DNA of 64,000 nt from Nibricoccus aquaticus (GCF_002310495.1 NZ_CP023344.1:372001-436000), one strand, 5' to 3'; positions 54,406 to 63,433 are shown, numbered from the stretch's first letter. The notes: generated from the sequence alone by a model not told the origin. Made by a program: numbers and translations.

Positions 54406-54957
54406 TTAAGTCTTCTTCACCTCCTTCACTTCCGTCGGTTTCAAAACAAACCGCCAAGGTTTCCCCGCCCACTCCGCCCCCGCGAAATCCACACCCACGC
54501 GCGGCGTCGCCTGTATTCGATTTCCCGGCACACGCTGGCCCTCCTCGATCCACAGCCCGCTTTCCTCCGTCGCCGCCAGCCCGTTGAGCGCCCGCCCGAT
54601 CTCCAGCCGCTTCGTCAACCGGCCCGGCCCCTTCGCATCCGCCACGCCACGGATCAGCACCGCCGCCGGAAAATCCTCCGGCCCCGTCACGAGATTCAAC
54701 ATCTCGTGAATCCCATAACACAGGTACACGTACCACACGCCGCCCGCGCGATACATCACCTCCGTCCGCGCCGTCCGCCCCGCCCGCGCGTGACACGCCA
54801 GATCCTCTTCGCCGCAGTACGCCTCCGTCTCCGTGATCACATGCCGCGTTACGCTCCCATCCTCCCGCCGCCGCACGAGCACTCGTCCGATCAACCCGCG
54901 CGCCACCGCCACCGTGTTTACGCGCTGAAAGACTTTCGCTTGGAGGATTTCCGGCAT
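54406..54957 (-). CDS. DNA-3-methyladenine glycosylase (AAG/MPG family)
   Basis: Base-excision enzyme that removes alkylated purines. 183 residues. Blocks: LIGRVLVRRREDGSVTRHVI, ETEAYCGEEDLACHARAGRT with the catalytic Glu and active-site Tyr, MYRAGGVWYVYLCYGIHEML, and KGPGRLTKRLEI. Complete. Its stop lies two bases from a REP palindrome. Divergent from the MFS transporter by five to thirty bases. Confidence 0.95.
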   Translation of the reverse strand: MPEILQAKVFQRVNTVAVARGLIGRVLVRRREDGSVTRHVITETEAYCGEEDLACHARAGRTARTEVMYRAGGVWYVYLCYGIHEMLNLVTGPEDFPAAVLIRGVADAKGPGRLTKRLEIGRALNGLAATEESGLWIEEGQRVPGNRIQATPRVGVDFAGAEWAGKPWRFVLKPTEVKEVKKT

Positions 54958-54986
54958 GCTGGTTGAGTGCCCCTTTCATATTCCGC

Positions 54987-56384
54987 GTGAGCACCAACGC
55001 AACGACCGCCCCTATTTCTCTCCTTCGCCAAAACCTGCGTCGCTGCACCTACGACGGCCTCGCCGCCATGCCTGCGGTCTTCCTGCTCACTCCGGGAAAC
55101 TTCGTCGCTGCGGCACTCCTCACCGGCCTTTATCAGCTTCCTCCGAGCACCTACGGCATCATCGTTTCAATGCCCTTCTGGTGCAATTTTCTCCAGCTCG
55201 GCCTCACCCCTCTCCTCTCCAAAATCCGTCCGCAACGCCTCGCCTGCTTCAGCGCCGCCGCACAAACAGCCCTCCTCGCCGTCCTCGGAGCCGTCATGTT
55301 CTGGCTGCCCGTCAACGACCCCGGCCGCAGCGCGCCCTGGTTCATGGCGCTCTTCGCCTTGCTCGGCGTCACCGCGGCCCTCGCCGGCGTGGGCTGGACT
55401 TCTTGGATACAAGAATGGGTTCCCGGCCGCGTGCGCGGAAAATACTTCGGCATCCGCAATCAGGTCATCCAGGTCGCCACCGCCGTCTTCCTCATCGCGG
55501 TCGGCACACTCCTGCGGCGCAACAACAGCTCCGTCCTCGCCTTCCAACTCGTGATTTTCGGAGCCGTCGCCCTCCGCGCGCTCTCTGCGTGGTATCAGGC
55601 GATCATGCGCACGCCGGAACTTTCCGCCGCCACCCAGGAAGCAAAACGCCCGTGGCGCGACCAACTCGCCGAGCTCCGTCACTCGTCATCCCTGCTCTGG
55701 TTCGTCGCCTTCGGTGCCGTCTGGGGCTTCGCCGCCAACTGCATCGGTCCCTTCTACGCTGTCTTCATGTATCGACATCTTGGGCTCACCGTAGAAGCCC
55801 TCAGCTGGCTCACCATCCTCACGAGTATCGGCGGCATCCTTTCCTATCCGGCGTGGGGCGCGCTCGCCCACCGCTTTGGCAACAAACCCGTCATCTTCTT
55901 CGGCATGGTCACCTGGCAGGTTCAAAACTTCCTCTGGTGCTTTCTCCACCCCGACAACGCCTGGCTGCTCTGGCCCATGTGGATCTTCGGTGGCGTCATG
56001 AGTGCCGGCGTGTTGCTCGGCATCTTTAACATCCTCCTCAAACTCATCCCCGCCACCGCCAAGACAGCCGCCATCAGCCTCAACCTCGCCATCGCCTCCC
56101 TCGTCACCGCCGTCGCCCCGATGCTCGGCGGTCGCATCCTCGAAACATTTCTCTCCGCCGGTCACGATCCTATGACCGTCTACCACCGCCTCTTCCTCCT
56201 TCAGCCCGTTCTCGCCATCGCCGCCTGCCTCTTCCTCCTCTCCCGCGTCCGCGAACCGCAATCCGGCGAGCTGACCACCGTCTTCGGTGCCATGCGCAAC
56301 ATCCGCACCCTCGGCTCCATCTTCGGCCTCACCTACGTCGTGAACTTCATCTTCGTTCAGAACCCCAAGGACAAAAAATCATGA
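54987..56384 (+). CDS. MFS-family transporter
   Basis: 465 residues from GTG 54987 (TTG 54963 is an alternative). About twelve membrane spans in two halves with the loop WIQEWVPGRVRGKYFGIRNQ between spans 4 and 5, a motif typical of a subset of MFS proteins. Substrate unknown. Overlaps the PfkB kinase gene by ATGA, so a sugar or glycoside substrate is plausible but not shown. Confidence 0.87.
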   Translation: MSTNATTAPISLLRQNLRRCTYDGLAAMPAVFLLTPGNFVAAALLTGLYQLPPSTYGIIVSMPFWCNFLQLGLTPLLSKIRPQRLACFSAAAQTALLAVLGAVMFWLPVNDPGRSAPWFMALFALLGVTAALAGVGWTSWIQEWVPGRVRGKYFGIRNQVIQVATAVFLIAVGTLLRRNNSSVLAFQLVIFGAVALRALSAWYQAIMRTPELSAATQEAKRPWRDQLAELRHSSSLLWFVAFGAVWGFAANCIGPFYAVFMYRHLGLTVEALSWLTILTSIGGILSYPAWGALAHRFGNKPVIFFGMVTWQVQNFLWCFLHPDNAWLLWPMWIFGGVMSAGVLLGIFNILLKLIPATAKTAAISLNLAIASLVTAVAPMLGGRILETFLSAGHDPMTVYHRLFLLQPVLAIAACLFLLSRVREPQSGELTTVFGAMRNIRTLGSIFGLTYVVNFIFVQNPKDKKS

Positions 56385-57340
56385 GCGCCCCCACGACACC
56401 TCACATCTACACGCTCACCGGCAACCTCCTCGCCGAGCGCACCCAAGACTTCGCCGCCTGGTCCCCCGGCAAAACCCACCGCGCCACGTCCCAATCATTC
56501 CAAGTCGGCGGCAAAGGCATCAACGTCTCAAAGATGCTCAATCGTCTCGGCACGCCAAATACCGCCCTCTGCTTCCCCGGCGGCGCCTCCGGAGCCGAAT
56601 GCCTCGCCTGGCTGCGCTATCACAACTTCAATCTCCACGCCTTCCCCACGCAAAAAGCCACCCGCACCGGCCTCGTCATCCGCGCGCCCGGCCAGCCCGA
56701 AACCACCTTCCTCGGCCCCGACTCCCCACCCGACTCCATCGCCCTCCAGGCCTGCGCCGACTACCTCGACGCCCTGCCCGACAACTCCGTCCTCGCCCTC
56801 TGCGGAAGTTTCCCCGGCCTGGATACTCCCGACGCCGCCCCACTCCGCACCGCCCTCGAACGACTCATCCCTCGCGCCATCATCTGCGCCGACACCTACG
56901 GCGCTCCCCTCACCTGGCTCGTCGAACGCCCCGTCAGCCTCATCAAAATCAACCGCGATGAATTCGACCTTCTCTTCCCCCCCGCCGAACGATCTACCCC
57001 CGTGCTCGCCCGCCTCGCCACCGCCCGCACCCGCTGGCCCGTTCAGCGCTGGATCATCACCGAAGGTCCCGGCGAAGTCTGCTTCATCGAAAACACTCCG
57101 TCTTCCACCGCCTCCACACCGTCGTCCCTCCGCCCACCACCCATCGCCGAAATCTCCCCCACCGGCTCCGGCGATGTCCTCTTCGCCTGCGTCCTCCACG
57201 CTCTGTTAATAAAAAAATTCATCCTCGCCGACGCCGTCGCCTTCGCGCTTCCCTTCGCCTCCGCCAACGCCGCCAGCCCGGGAATCGCGGACTTCCCTAT
57301 GAACCAAGTTCCTCAATCGAGGTCACTTCCCACACCATGA
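56381..57340 (+). CDS. PfkB-family sugar kinase (1-phosphofructokinase-like)
   Basis: 319 residues. N-terminal signature VGGKGINVSKMLNRLG and C-terminal SPTGSGDVLFACVL with the catalytic Asp; the pattern is that of the FruK/LacC subgroup. It phosphorylates a sugar (phosphate) in the cytoplasm. Cotranslated with an MFS transporter upstream and overlaps the next start by ATGA. A short Ser/Thr/Pro stretch (about 241-252) precedes the GSGD loop. Confidence 0.88.
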   Translation: MSAPTTPHIYTLTGNLLAERTQDFAAWSPGKTHRATSQSFQVGGKGINVSKMLNRLGTPNTALCFPGGASGAECLAWLRYHNFNLHAFPTQKATRTGLVIRAPGQPETTFLGPDSPPDSIALQACADYLDALPDNSVLALCGSFPGLDTPDAAPLRTALERLIPRAIICADTYGAPLTWLVERPVSLIKINRDEFDLLFPPAERSTPVLARLATARTRWPVQRWIITEGPGEVCFIENTPSSTASTPSSLRPPPIAEISPTGSGDVLFACVLHALLIKKFILADAVAFALPFASANAASPGIADFPMNQVPQSRSLPTP

Positions 57341-58038
57341 ACCGTAAAGTCGTCATTATCCTCACCCTCCTTATCGTCCTCGCCGGTGGCTTCTTCGGCT
57401 ACCGTAGCTACAAAGCCGGCGCCGACCGCGAACTCGCCGCCCGCCAGCAAGCCGAGGCCGACGCCGAAGCCGCCCGCCTCGCCGACGCCGCCCGCAAGCG
57501 CGCCGCCGCAGAAGCCGAGGCGCAACGCCTCATCTCTCTTCAAGCCGAGAAAGACGCCAAAGCCGCCGAAGCCGAACTCGCCCGCCTCCGCGCCGACGAA
57601 GCCGCCGCCGAAGCCAAACGCCTCGCCGCCGCCGAAGAAGCCCGCCTCGCCACCCTAGAACGCGAACGCCTCTCCGCCGAAAAGGCCGCCGCCGAAGGCG
57701 AAGCCCGCCGCATCGCCGAACAACGCGAACGCCAGGCCATCGAAGCCGAAAAAGCCCGCCAAGCCGCCCTCGCAAAACTCGCCGCCGACGAAAAATCCAA
57801 AAAAGAAGCCGCCGACCGCGAAGCCGCCCGTCTCGCCGCTCTCAAACGCCAGCAAGAACTCGAAAAACAAAAGGCCGAGGAGATCACCCAAAAAGCCGAA
57901 CTCCTCTCCCGCTCCATCTACCCCAGCGACTACAAGCGCCGCACCCATTACTACCTCGACGTCGATATGAAAAATGCCGATGCCGAAGCCGCCGTTCAAA
58001 GACCCGCCAGCGAGAAAGCCACCGACAAGAAACCTTAA
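57337..58038 (+). CDS. Membrane-anchored Ala/Glu/Lys-rich coiled-coil protein
   Basis: 233 residues: one N-terminal membrane span (about 5-20), then a long heptad-rich charged region (about 27-190, patterns such as RLADAARKRAAAEAEAQRL), then a short tail with the pattern IYPSDYKRRTHYYLDVDMKN. Resembles the stalk of TolA, but there is no TolA C-terminal domain and no tol-pal genes nearby. Overlaps pfkB by ATGA. A structural envelope role is inference. Confidence 0.65.
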   Translation: MNRKVVIILTLLIVLAGGFFGYRSYKAGADRELAARQQAEADAEAARLADAARKRAAAEAEAQRLISLQAEKDAKAAEAELARLRADEAAAEAKRLAAAEEARLATLERERLSAEKAAAEGEARRIAEQRERQAIEAEKARQAALAKLAADEKSKKEAADREAARLAALKRQQELEKQKAEEITQKAELLSRSIYPSDYKRRTHYYLDVDMKNADAEAAVQRPASEKATDKKP

Positions 58039-58079
58039 CCGGATCTCGGACGCTGTTTTTCCCAAATAAATCCTTGCTA

Positions 58080-58117
58080 GGGCGGACTAAGATTCACTTA
58101 GTTCGCCCCTTTATTTT
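58080..58117 (+). promoter_or_regulatory. Leader hairpin upstream of rplU, attenuator-like
   Basis: Twelve-base stem GGGCGGACTAAG/CTTAGTTCGCCC (one G-T pair) with loop ATTCA, then CTTTATTTT ending at the ATG. A stem of this strength with a T-rich tail directly before a ribosomal protein gene could stop transcription or hide the start, as in ribosomal-protein leaders. No experimental evidence. Confidence 0.65.
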
Positions 58118-58432
58118 ATGAAAGCGACCATCAAAACACAGGGCCAGCAGTTCGCCGTTTCCGAAGGCGACATCCTGATCGTTAACCGCTACCCCAATTC
58201 CGAAGCCGGCTCCTCCGTTCAAATCAACGAGGTTCTCTCCGTCGGTGAAGGCGAAAGCTTCCGCGTCGGCGCCCCCCTCCTCAACGGAGCCAGCGTCACC
58301 GCCACGATCCTCGAAAACAAGCGCAGCAAAAAGATCGTCGTCTTCAAAAAGAAGAAACGTAAGGGCATGGAGCGCAAGCAAGGCCACCGTCAGGATCTCT
58401 CCGTGATCAAGATTCAATCTATCAACGCTTAA
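58118..58432 (+). CDS. rplU: 50S ribosomal protein L21
   Basis: 104 residues, full length. [19 protein letters not shown] and [21 protein letters not shown] are L21 features; the RKQGHRQ block is the RNA-binding C-terminus. Followed by rpmA after 23 bp, the usual pair. Its start follows a 12-bp leader hairpin (58080-58108) by nine bases, with no separate Shine-Dalgarno. Confidence 0.97.
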   Translation: MKATIKTQGQQFAVSEGDILIVNRYPNSEAGSSVQINEVLSVGEGESFRVGAPLLNGASVTATILENKRSKKIVVFKKKKRKGMERKQGHRQDLSVIKIQSINA

Positions 58433-58455
58433 TCTAAACTAGGAGACACTAAGTC

Positions 58456-58695
58456 ATGGCGCATAAAAAAGGTGCAGGTTCTACAAGTAACGGTCGCGAC
58501 AGCCAGCCACAGATGCTCGGCGTCAAGAAGTTCGGCGGACAAGCCGTTCTCGCCGGTAACATTCTCGTCCGTCAGCGCGGCTCCAAACTCCACGCAGGCA
58601 AAAACGTCGGCACCGGCCGCGACTGGACCCTCTTCGCACTCAAGGACGGCACCGTCCAGTACGACAAGGCCCACCGCAAGGTCGCCATCGTCTAA
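58456..58695 (+). CDS. rpmA: 50S ribosomal protein L27
   Basis: 79 residues, [16 protein letters not shown] start, [22 protein letters not shown] core. The N-terminus reaches the peptidyl transferase centre and starts directly at Met-Ala, so no cleaved extension of the kind known in Firmicutes. Preceded by the clear ribosome site AGGAGAC. A terminator follows 25 bp downstream. The usual obg gene does not follow. Confidence 0.98.
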   Translation: MAHKKGAGSTSNGRDSQPQMLGVKKFGGQAVLAGNILVRQRGSKLHAGKNVGTGRDWTLFALKDGTVQYDKAHRKVAIV

Positions 58696-58719
58696 GCGAT
58701 CAACCGCTTCACTCTCAAA

Positions 58720-58749
58720 AACGCAGCCCGCAACGGCTGCGTTTTTTTT
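58720..58749 (+). terminator. Rho-independent terminator of rplU-rpmA
   Basis: Stem AACGCAGCC/GGCTGCGTT, six-base loop, then eight T. Confidence 0.93.
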
Positions 58750-58777
58750 ATGCCCGCAGGTCGGCGACGCCCTCCGC

Positions 58778-58804
58778 ACGGACCGGCACTTACCCAAGTG
58801 CCGC
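58778..58804. repeat. REP-like hairpin, copy 2 (GGCACTT...AAGTGCC)
   Basis: ACGGACCGGCACTTACCCAA then GTGCCGC. Same as 4544-4570 apart from the loop. Stands between the rpmA terminator and the next gene. Confidence 0.6.
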
Positions 58805-58880
58805 TTACCCTCACGAGTCATCAAGGCCCCGGAAATTCGCGCGAACCACCTTCGCATCGCGTGGTCTAGCGCGTCGAGTT

Positions 58881-59387
58881 TTGACCGCCGTATCCGCAAT
58901 CCCCTTCGCCCAGATCGATGCCCCGCGCATCGAGCTCGCCCGGCTTTGCCGCCAGATCTGCCTCAACATCGAAACCTCCGCGCCCGCTGACCACCACGCG
59001 CTCGACCGCGACCTCGCCGAAGCCCTCGCCACCGTCCGAGCCGCGCACGGCCCCGATAGCATCCACGAAAACGACCTCCTCGATCTCTACCGCGCCGAAC
59101 AACTCCGCGTCACCGACGCCGCCCTCCTCGCCGAACTCCTCGCGCCCAAGCTCGCCGCCTTCCTGCGCAACCACGGTCTCTCCTCCTCGCCATTCCCAGG
59201 CTTCACGCCGCCCTCGGCAGCACCATTCCCCGCTCCGCAGTCCGCGCCCGCGCGCTCACCACTCTCCGCTTCGTCACCTCTGCCCGCCGCTCCGGCCGGT
59301 CCCCTGGGCATCGCCGATCTCCTCGATGGCATGCTCGAACAAGACCGCCGCGATGAACGCACCCGTCGCCCCGGCGCGCGCAGATAA
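58881..59387 (+). CDS. Hypothetical protein next to the MamK-like gene
   Basis: 168 residues with a TTG start (only in-frame start after the last stop). Helical N-terminal part (about 10-105, pattern RQICLNIETSAPADHHALD and LLDLYRAEQLRVTDAALLAEL) and a Pro/Ser/Ala-rich stretch (110-140) before a short helix (GIADLLDGMLEQ). No known family. Ends 27 bp before the actin gene, so they probably share a message, and it may be a partner of the filament. That is context inference only. Confidence 0.6.
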   Translation: MTAVSAIPFAQIDAPRIELARLCRQICLNIETSAPADHHALDRDLAEALATVRAAHGPDSIHENDLLDLYRAEQLRVTDAALLAELLAPKLAAFLRNHGLSSSPFPGFTPPSAAPFPAPQSAPARSPLSASSPLPAAPAGPLGIADLLDGMLEQDRRDERTRRPGARR

Positions 59388-59414
59388 ACCGAAACCCATC
59401 CGACCGATCACGTC

Positions 59415-60575
59415 ATGAGCACATCCTCCGCCACCCTCGAAAAACCCTCCTCCGGCTTCCCCGCCGCCAGCGCCTCGCCGTTTCCCAATCCCCCCGCTGC
59501 CAAGTCCGCGAAAACCAAAACCCTCCTCGTCGGCTTCGACCTCGGTACCAATAAATCCTGCGTCCTCGCCGGCGCGCCCGGCACCACCGACATCGCTCTC
59601 AGCAAAGTCGTCCCGAGCGTCATCGGCTACGTGAAGGAAGGCATCGTGGACGGCATCATCACCGGCAACGCCTCCATCCTCTTCGGCGAAGACGCGCTGA
59701 AAAATTCTCTCCACGTCAACCTCGTCGCCCCGCTCGCCGAAGGTGTGGTCGCTCACGCCGACGCCGCCCGTGATCTTTTCAAACACATCCGCAGCCTCGT
59801 CGATCCCTCCGGCACCGCCGAGATCCGCGCCGTCATCGGCGTCCCCGCCAACGCCGACCAGGCCGCCCGCGAAGACATCCGCCAGTGCGCCCTCGGCGTC
59901 TTCGACCGCATCCTCCTCATCCCCGAGCCCTTCCTCGCCGCCCTCGGCTTCCGCGAAGACAGCCGCGTCGGTCAGGCCGGTTACGTCGATCCCGTCACCA
60001 ACTCCCTCTTCATCGACATCGGCGGAGGCACGAGCGACCTTTGCTTGGTTCAAGGCTACTTCCCCACCCGCGACGACCAGGCCTGCATCGCCTTCGCCGG
60101 CGACGCCATCGACGAACTCATCCAGCAAGACCTGAACCGCACGTATCCGAATAACGGACTCTCTCGCCTGAAGGTCCGTGAGCTCAAGGAATCCCACTCC
60201 TACGTCGGCCCTGTCCGCAAACCGCTCGACGTCAAAGTCATCATCGGCGGCAAGAGCCACACCCTCGATCTCGGCGACACCATCGGCAACGCCTGCAATG
60301 CCCTCATCGAGAAAATCTACCCGTCGCTCACCGCGCTCATCGCCCGCGCCGGTTCCGACAGCGTCGTCGCCCTCCTTCAAAACATCATCATCACCGGCGG
60401 CGGCTCGCAGATCAAAGGCATCGACACCGTCCTCCAGCAACGCCTCGCCGCCGATGGTTTTGAGTCCCCGAAAGTCCGCCTCGCCGGTCAGGATTATAAA
60501 CGCTACGTCGCCATGGGCGCCCTCAAAGCCGCCCGCGCCGCCCGCGAAAACCAGTGGCAGCACCTGCTGGCATAA
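59415..60575 (+). CDS. MamK-like actin-family ATPase
   Basis: 386 residues: a low-complexity N-terminus (1-35), then the actin fold: phosphate 1 DLGTNKS at 42-48, phosphate 2 DIGGGTSD at 201-208, adenosine motif ITGGGSQIKG at 326-335. The blocks AVIGVPANADQAAREDI, EPFLAALGF and the order of the C-terminal half match magnetosome actin MamK better than MreB (no EPx9 MreB tail, no mreC nearby). Filament-forming ATPase. No magnetosome genes are in the window, so the cargo is unknown. A bidirectional terminator follows. Confidence 0.85.
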   Translation: MSTSSATLEKPSSGFPAASASPFPNPPAAKSAKTKTLLVGFDLGTNKSCVLAGAPGTTDIALSKVVPSVIGYVKEGIVDGIITGNASILFGEDALKNSLHVNLVAPLAEGVVAHADAARDLFKHIRSLVDPSGTAEIRAVIGVPANADQAAREDIRQCALGVFDRILLIPEPFLAALGFREDSRVGQAGYVDPVTNSLFIDIGGGTSDLCLVQGYFPTRDDQACIAFAGDAIDELIQQDLNRTYPNNGLSRLKVRELKESHSYVGPVRKPLDVKVIIGGKSHTLDLGDTIGNACNALIEKIYPSLTALIARAGSDSVVALLQNIIITGGGSQIKGIDTVLQQRLAADGFESPKVRLAGQDYKRYVAMGALKAARAARENQWQHLLA

Positions 60576-60623
60576 ACGCGTTAACCAAATCACAAAAGGC
60601 AGACGTAAATCACACGTCCGCTC

Positions 60624-60660
60624 AAAAAAAATGGAGCACGATCCCGTGCTCCATTTTTTT
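60624..60660. terminator. Bidirectional Rho-independent terminator
   Basis: Stem AAAAAAAATGGAGCACG/CGTGCTCCATTTTTTT with a short loop, T-runs on both strands. Serves the MamK-like gene and the convergent minus-strand gene. Confidence 0.92.
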
Positions 60661-60807
60661 GCCCATCAGTCCTGCGTAAGGAATTCAAAGTTGTGCGATA
60701 CTTCAGCCTGTAACCAGGCTCGCTCGACAATCCATTCCGAACCTCGCCGACGGTGCTGCAAGAAAAGTGCCTTGAACCTAACTCACCGCGCTAATTGGCA
60801 TGTTGCT

Positions 60808-61254
60808 TTAACCTGTGCGAACGTCGCCACTCAGTCGAACTCTCCTACCTAACCTAAAAAAAACTATTCCACCGACCGCACTGAACAGCGCAGCAAACCA
60901 GTACGAGCGATTACTGTAGTCGGTAGTGAAAACGTAGAAGGACGGAAAACCGGCCACATACTTTATCGGGGTTTCAATCTGAAGTAACTGAGCTGACGGC
61001 ACGACAATCAGCGGGGCTCCATTCTCGTCTCTAATCTGAACCGAATAACGAACCACAGCTGTTTCAGTAAATCCGGGTACTCGCCCCTTCCTGAAATGGT
61101 AATCCCGCTCCAAACCCAAGTGACTTTCTCCTTTCGGCACAGCGGTGCCGTCCAAGTAAATAAAGGGCGCGGATGAAAAAGCGACTGACGCAGTAAATAA
61201 CGGGAATGCCACAGCCTGAAGCACCGCCCCAGTTAATTTTGCGGCAGTGTTCAT
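60808..61254 (-). CDS. Hypothetical membrane protein
   Basis: 148 residues with a signal-like or membrane N-terminus (about 6-30) and a C-terminal span (about 117-134), and a beta-rich middle (VVRYSVQIRDENGAPLIVVP). No family recognised. The sequence is AT-richer than its neighbours pheA and the actin gene, so it may be a recent arrival. Ten bases separate it from pheA on the same strand. Confidence 0.6.
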   Translation of the reverse strand: MNTAAKLTGAVLQAVAFPLFTASVAFSSAPFIYLDGTAVPKGESHLGLERDYHFRKGRVPGFTETAVVRYSVQIRDENGAPLIVVPSAQLLQIETPIKYVAGFPSFYVFTTDYSNRSYWFAALFSAVGGIVFFRLGRRVRLSGDVRTG

Positions 61255-61264
61255 TGAAGGTTCA

Positions 61265-62344
61265 TCACCCCGCGACCGGATAACTCCCCAGCCACTTCAC
61301 CATCGTGCAAAATTGCTTCAGCTCCGTGATCGCTTCACGCATCGCCGGATCGTCGTGATGCCCTGCCACATCGAGGAAGAAATAGTAATCCCACGCCCGC
61401 CGCTTGCTCGGCCGCGATTCGATCTTCGACAAATTGATCCCGCGATCCGCCAGCGGCTTCAGCATCTTCAAAAGCGCGCCCGAATTCGCCGCGTCTTCAT
61501 CACCGAGCGAGATCAACAGGCTCGTCATATCACGCCCGTTGCCGACCGGCCCCGACGGCTTTTTTCCGATGACGAAAAACCGCGTCGTATTGTTCGCCTT
61601 GTCCTGAATGCCCTTCGCCACCACCGGCACGCCATAGTGCGTCGCGGCGATTTCCGGCGCCACGCCCGCCGCGCCTTCCTCATCGCGCGCGATCTGCACC
61701 GACCGCGCGGTGCTCGCCGTATCGATCAACTGCGCGTGCGGTAAATGCCGCTGCAGCCACATGCGGCACTGCGCGAGCGCCTGATCCTTCGAGTAAACCT
61801 TCGTGATCTTCTCCAGCGGCGATTTCGAGATCAACGTGTACGAGATCTCCAGATAAAGCTGCGCGACGATCTTCAGATCCGATCCGACAAACTGATCCAG
61901 CGCATCGCGCACCGACCCTTCCGTCGAGTTCTCAATCGGGATGATCCCGTAATCCGCTTCGCCCTTCTCCACCGCCGTGAAAATGTCCGCAAACGTCGAG
62001 AACGCGTGATAGTTAACGCTCGCTCCGAATTTCTTAAGCGCCGCCTGATGACTGTTCGTCGCCTCCGGCCCGAGATACGCGATGAGCAATGGCTGCTCCA
62101 ACGCGATGGCCGCCGACATGATCTCACGATAGATAGCGCGCAGCGCGTCATCCTTGATCGGTCCTTGGTTCAGCCCGGTAACTTTGCGGAAAACCGCGTC
62201 TTCACGCTCGGCAACATAGATCTGCCCACCCGAGCCGCGCTTCGCTTTCCCAATCTCGGCGGCAACCGCCAGACGTTGGTTGAGCAGCTCCACGATCTGC
62301 TGGTCAAGCGCATCGATCTTCTCGCGAAAAGGTGTGAGGTCCAT
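61265..62344 (-). CDS. pheA: Bifunctional chorismate mutase/prephenate dehydratase (P-protein)
   Basis: Makes phenylpyruvate from chorismate for phenylalanine. 359 residues: AroQ chorismate mutase (about 1-85, IDALDQQIVELLNQRLAVAAE), prephenate dehydratase (about 90-270, YLGPEATNSHQAAL, IPIENSTEGSVRDALD, NNTTRFFVIG with the TRF catalytic block), and a C-terminal ACT domain (about 285-355, ESRPSKRRAWDYYFFLDV) that binds phenylalanine. Complete. scpB lies upstream on the same strand with 20 bp between. Confidence 0.96.
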   Translation of the reverse strand: MDLTPFREKIDALDQQIVELLNQRLAVAAEIGKAKRGSGGQIYVAEREDAVFRKVTGLNQGPIKDDALRAIYREIMSAAIALEQPLLIAYLGPEATNSHQAALKKFGASVNYHAFSTFADIFTAVEKGEADYGIIPIENSTEGSVRDALDQFVGSDLKIVAQLYLEISYTLISKSPLEKITKVYSKDQALAQCRMWLQRHLPHAQLIDTASTARSVQIARDEEGAAGVAPEIAATHYGVPVVAKGIQDKANNTTRFFVIGKKPSGPVGNGRDMTSLLISLGDEDAANSGALLKMLKPLADRGINLSKIESRPSKRRAWDYYFFLDVAGHHDDPAMREAITELKQFCTMVKWLGSYPVAG

Positions 62345-62364
62345 GACGTGCGTCGTTTGGCTGA

Positions 62365-63357
62365 TTAAACAGGTTTCTCTTCCGACTCATCTGCCGCCGC
62401 CGCTTCATCCGCATCACTCGCGTCTTCTGACGCAGCCTCAGAGACCACAGTTTCCACTGAGGATTCAACAGACTCTTCCGCCGACTCCGACATCGCATCC
62501 TGCGAGTGATCGTGATGCTCCACCGACACCGCTTCGAGATTGGGCGAATCACCTTCGCCCTCCTCCAACGGCAGTCCCATCTCCGCATCCGTCGGCGTCT
62601 TGGGATTGATCGCGTTCTTCATCCACTCGTCGATCTGCCGCGGCGACAACACGTCCGACGCCGGCAACTCCACGAGCGATTTCACACCGACAAAATCCAA
62701 AAACTTGTCCGTCGTCCCATACTGCAACGGACGTCCCGGCAAATCCGCGCGCCCCGTGATATAAACGAGCTCGCGCTCCATCAACTTGTTCAACCCCGCC
62801 TCCGCCGACACACCACGAATCGCCTCCAGCTCCGTGCGCGTCACCGGCTGACGGTACGCCACGATCGCGAGCGTCTCGAGCGCCGACTGCGTCAACTTCA
62901 CCGGCGCAGGCTCATCACGCTGGATACGAATCCACCGCGCGAAACGCGGATGCGTCACGATGCGAAATCCCGTCGGTCCCTCGATCAGCAGATAAATATC
63001 GTTCGCCACGCGCAGCTCTTCTCCGATCGCCGCCATCGCCTCGCGAATCTGCGTCGCCGTGATCAGCGATGGCACATCCTGATAAAGCTCCGCGTCCTTT
63101 TCTTCCGGCGAAACCACGGCAACCTCAGTCGCCTCCACCGAGCCCGCCGTAGCCTCTGGCATCTGGCTTCCGGCTTCCAGCTTCTCTTCCCCGCCAGTCT
63201 CCGCAGTCGCTGCGCTCTCAGTTTCGCCTTCGTTCACCACCGGCAAAACCGCCTGGTCATGAAAGCGCGCGAAGACCGCCTGAACGTCCTTAACCGAAAG
63301 CGGCTGGCTCGAAGAAAAGAGCAGCGCCTTGAGCACTTTTTGCAGATTGAAAGCCAT
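62365..63357 (-). CDS. scpB: Segregation and condensation protein B
   Basis: Partner of ScpA and SMC in chromosome organisation. 330 residues from ATG 63357 (MAFNLQKVLKALLFSSSQ); the open frame reaches far upstream but has no coding character. Two winged-helix domains; conserved QSALETLAIVAYRQPVTRTELE and IRGVSAEAGLNKLMERELV. Longer than usual: an Ala/Glu insertion about 50-90 (TAETGGEEKLEAGSQMPE) and an acidic Ser/Glu/Ala-rich tail about 245-330. scpA is not in the window. Confidence 0.93.
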   Translation of the reverse strand: MAFNLQKVLKALLFSSSQPLSVKDVQAVFARFHDQAVLPVVNEGETESAATAETGGEEKLEAGSQMPEATAGSVEATEVAVVSPEEKDAELYQDVPSLITATQIREAMAAIGEELRVANDIYLLIEGPTGFRIVTHPRFARWIRIQRDEPAPVKLTQSALETLAIVAYRQPVTRTELEAIRGVSAEAGLNKLMERELVYITGRADLPGRPLQYGTTDKFLDFVGVKSLVELPASDVLSPRQIDEWMKNAINPKTPTDAEMGLPLEEGEGDSPNLEAVSVEHHDHSQDAMSESAEESVESSVETVVSEAASEDASDADEAAAADESEEKPV

Positions 63358-63433
63358 GCGGTAAAGCCGGTCAGTGAATGCGGCGCGCTCCCGGTGAAGC
63401 AACCCCAATTTCCCCGCTTCCCATCTTCCTCCT

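Noticed and set aside
59415-60575. MreB identity for the actin-like protein
   Set aside because: Lacks mreC/mreD neighbours and the sequence blocks fit MamK better, so MreB was not chosen.
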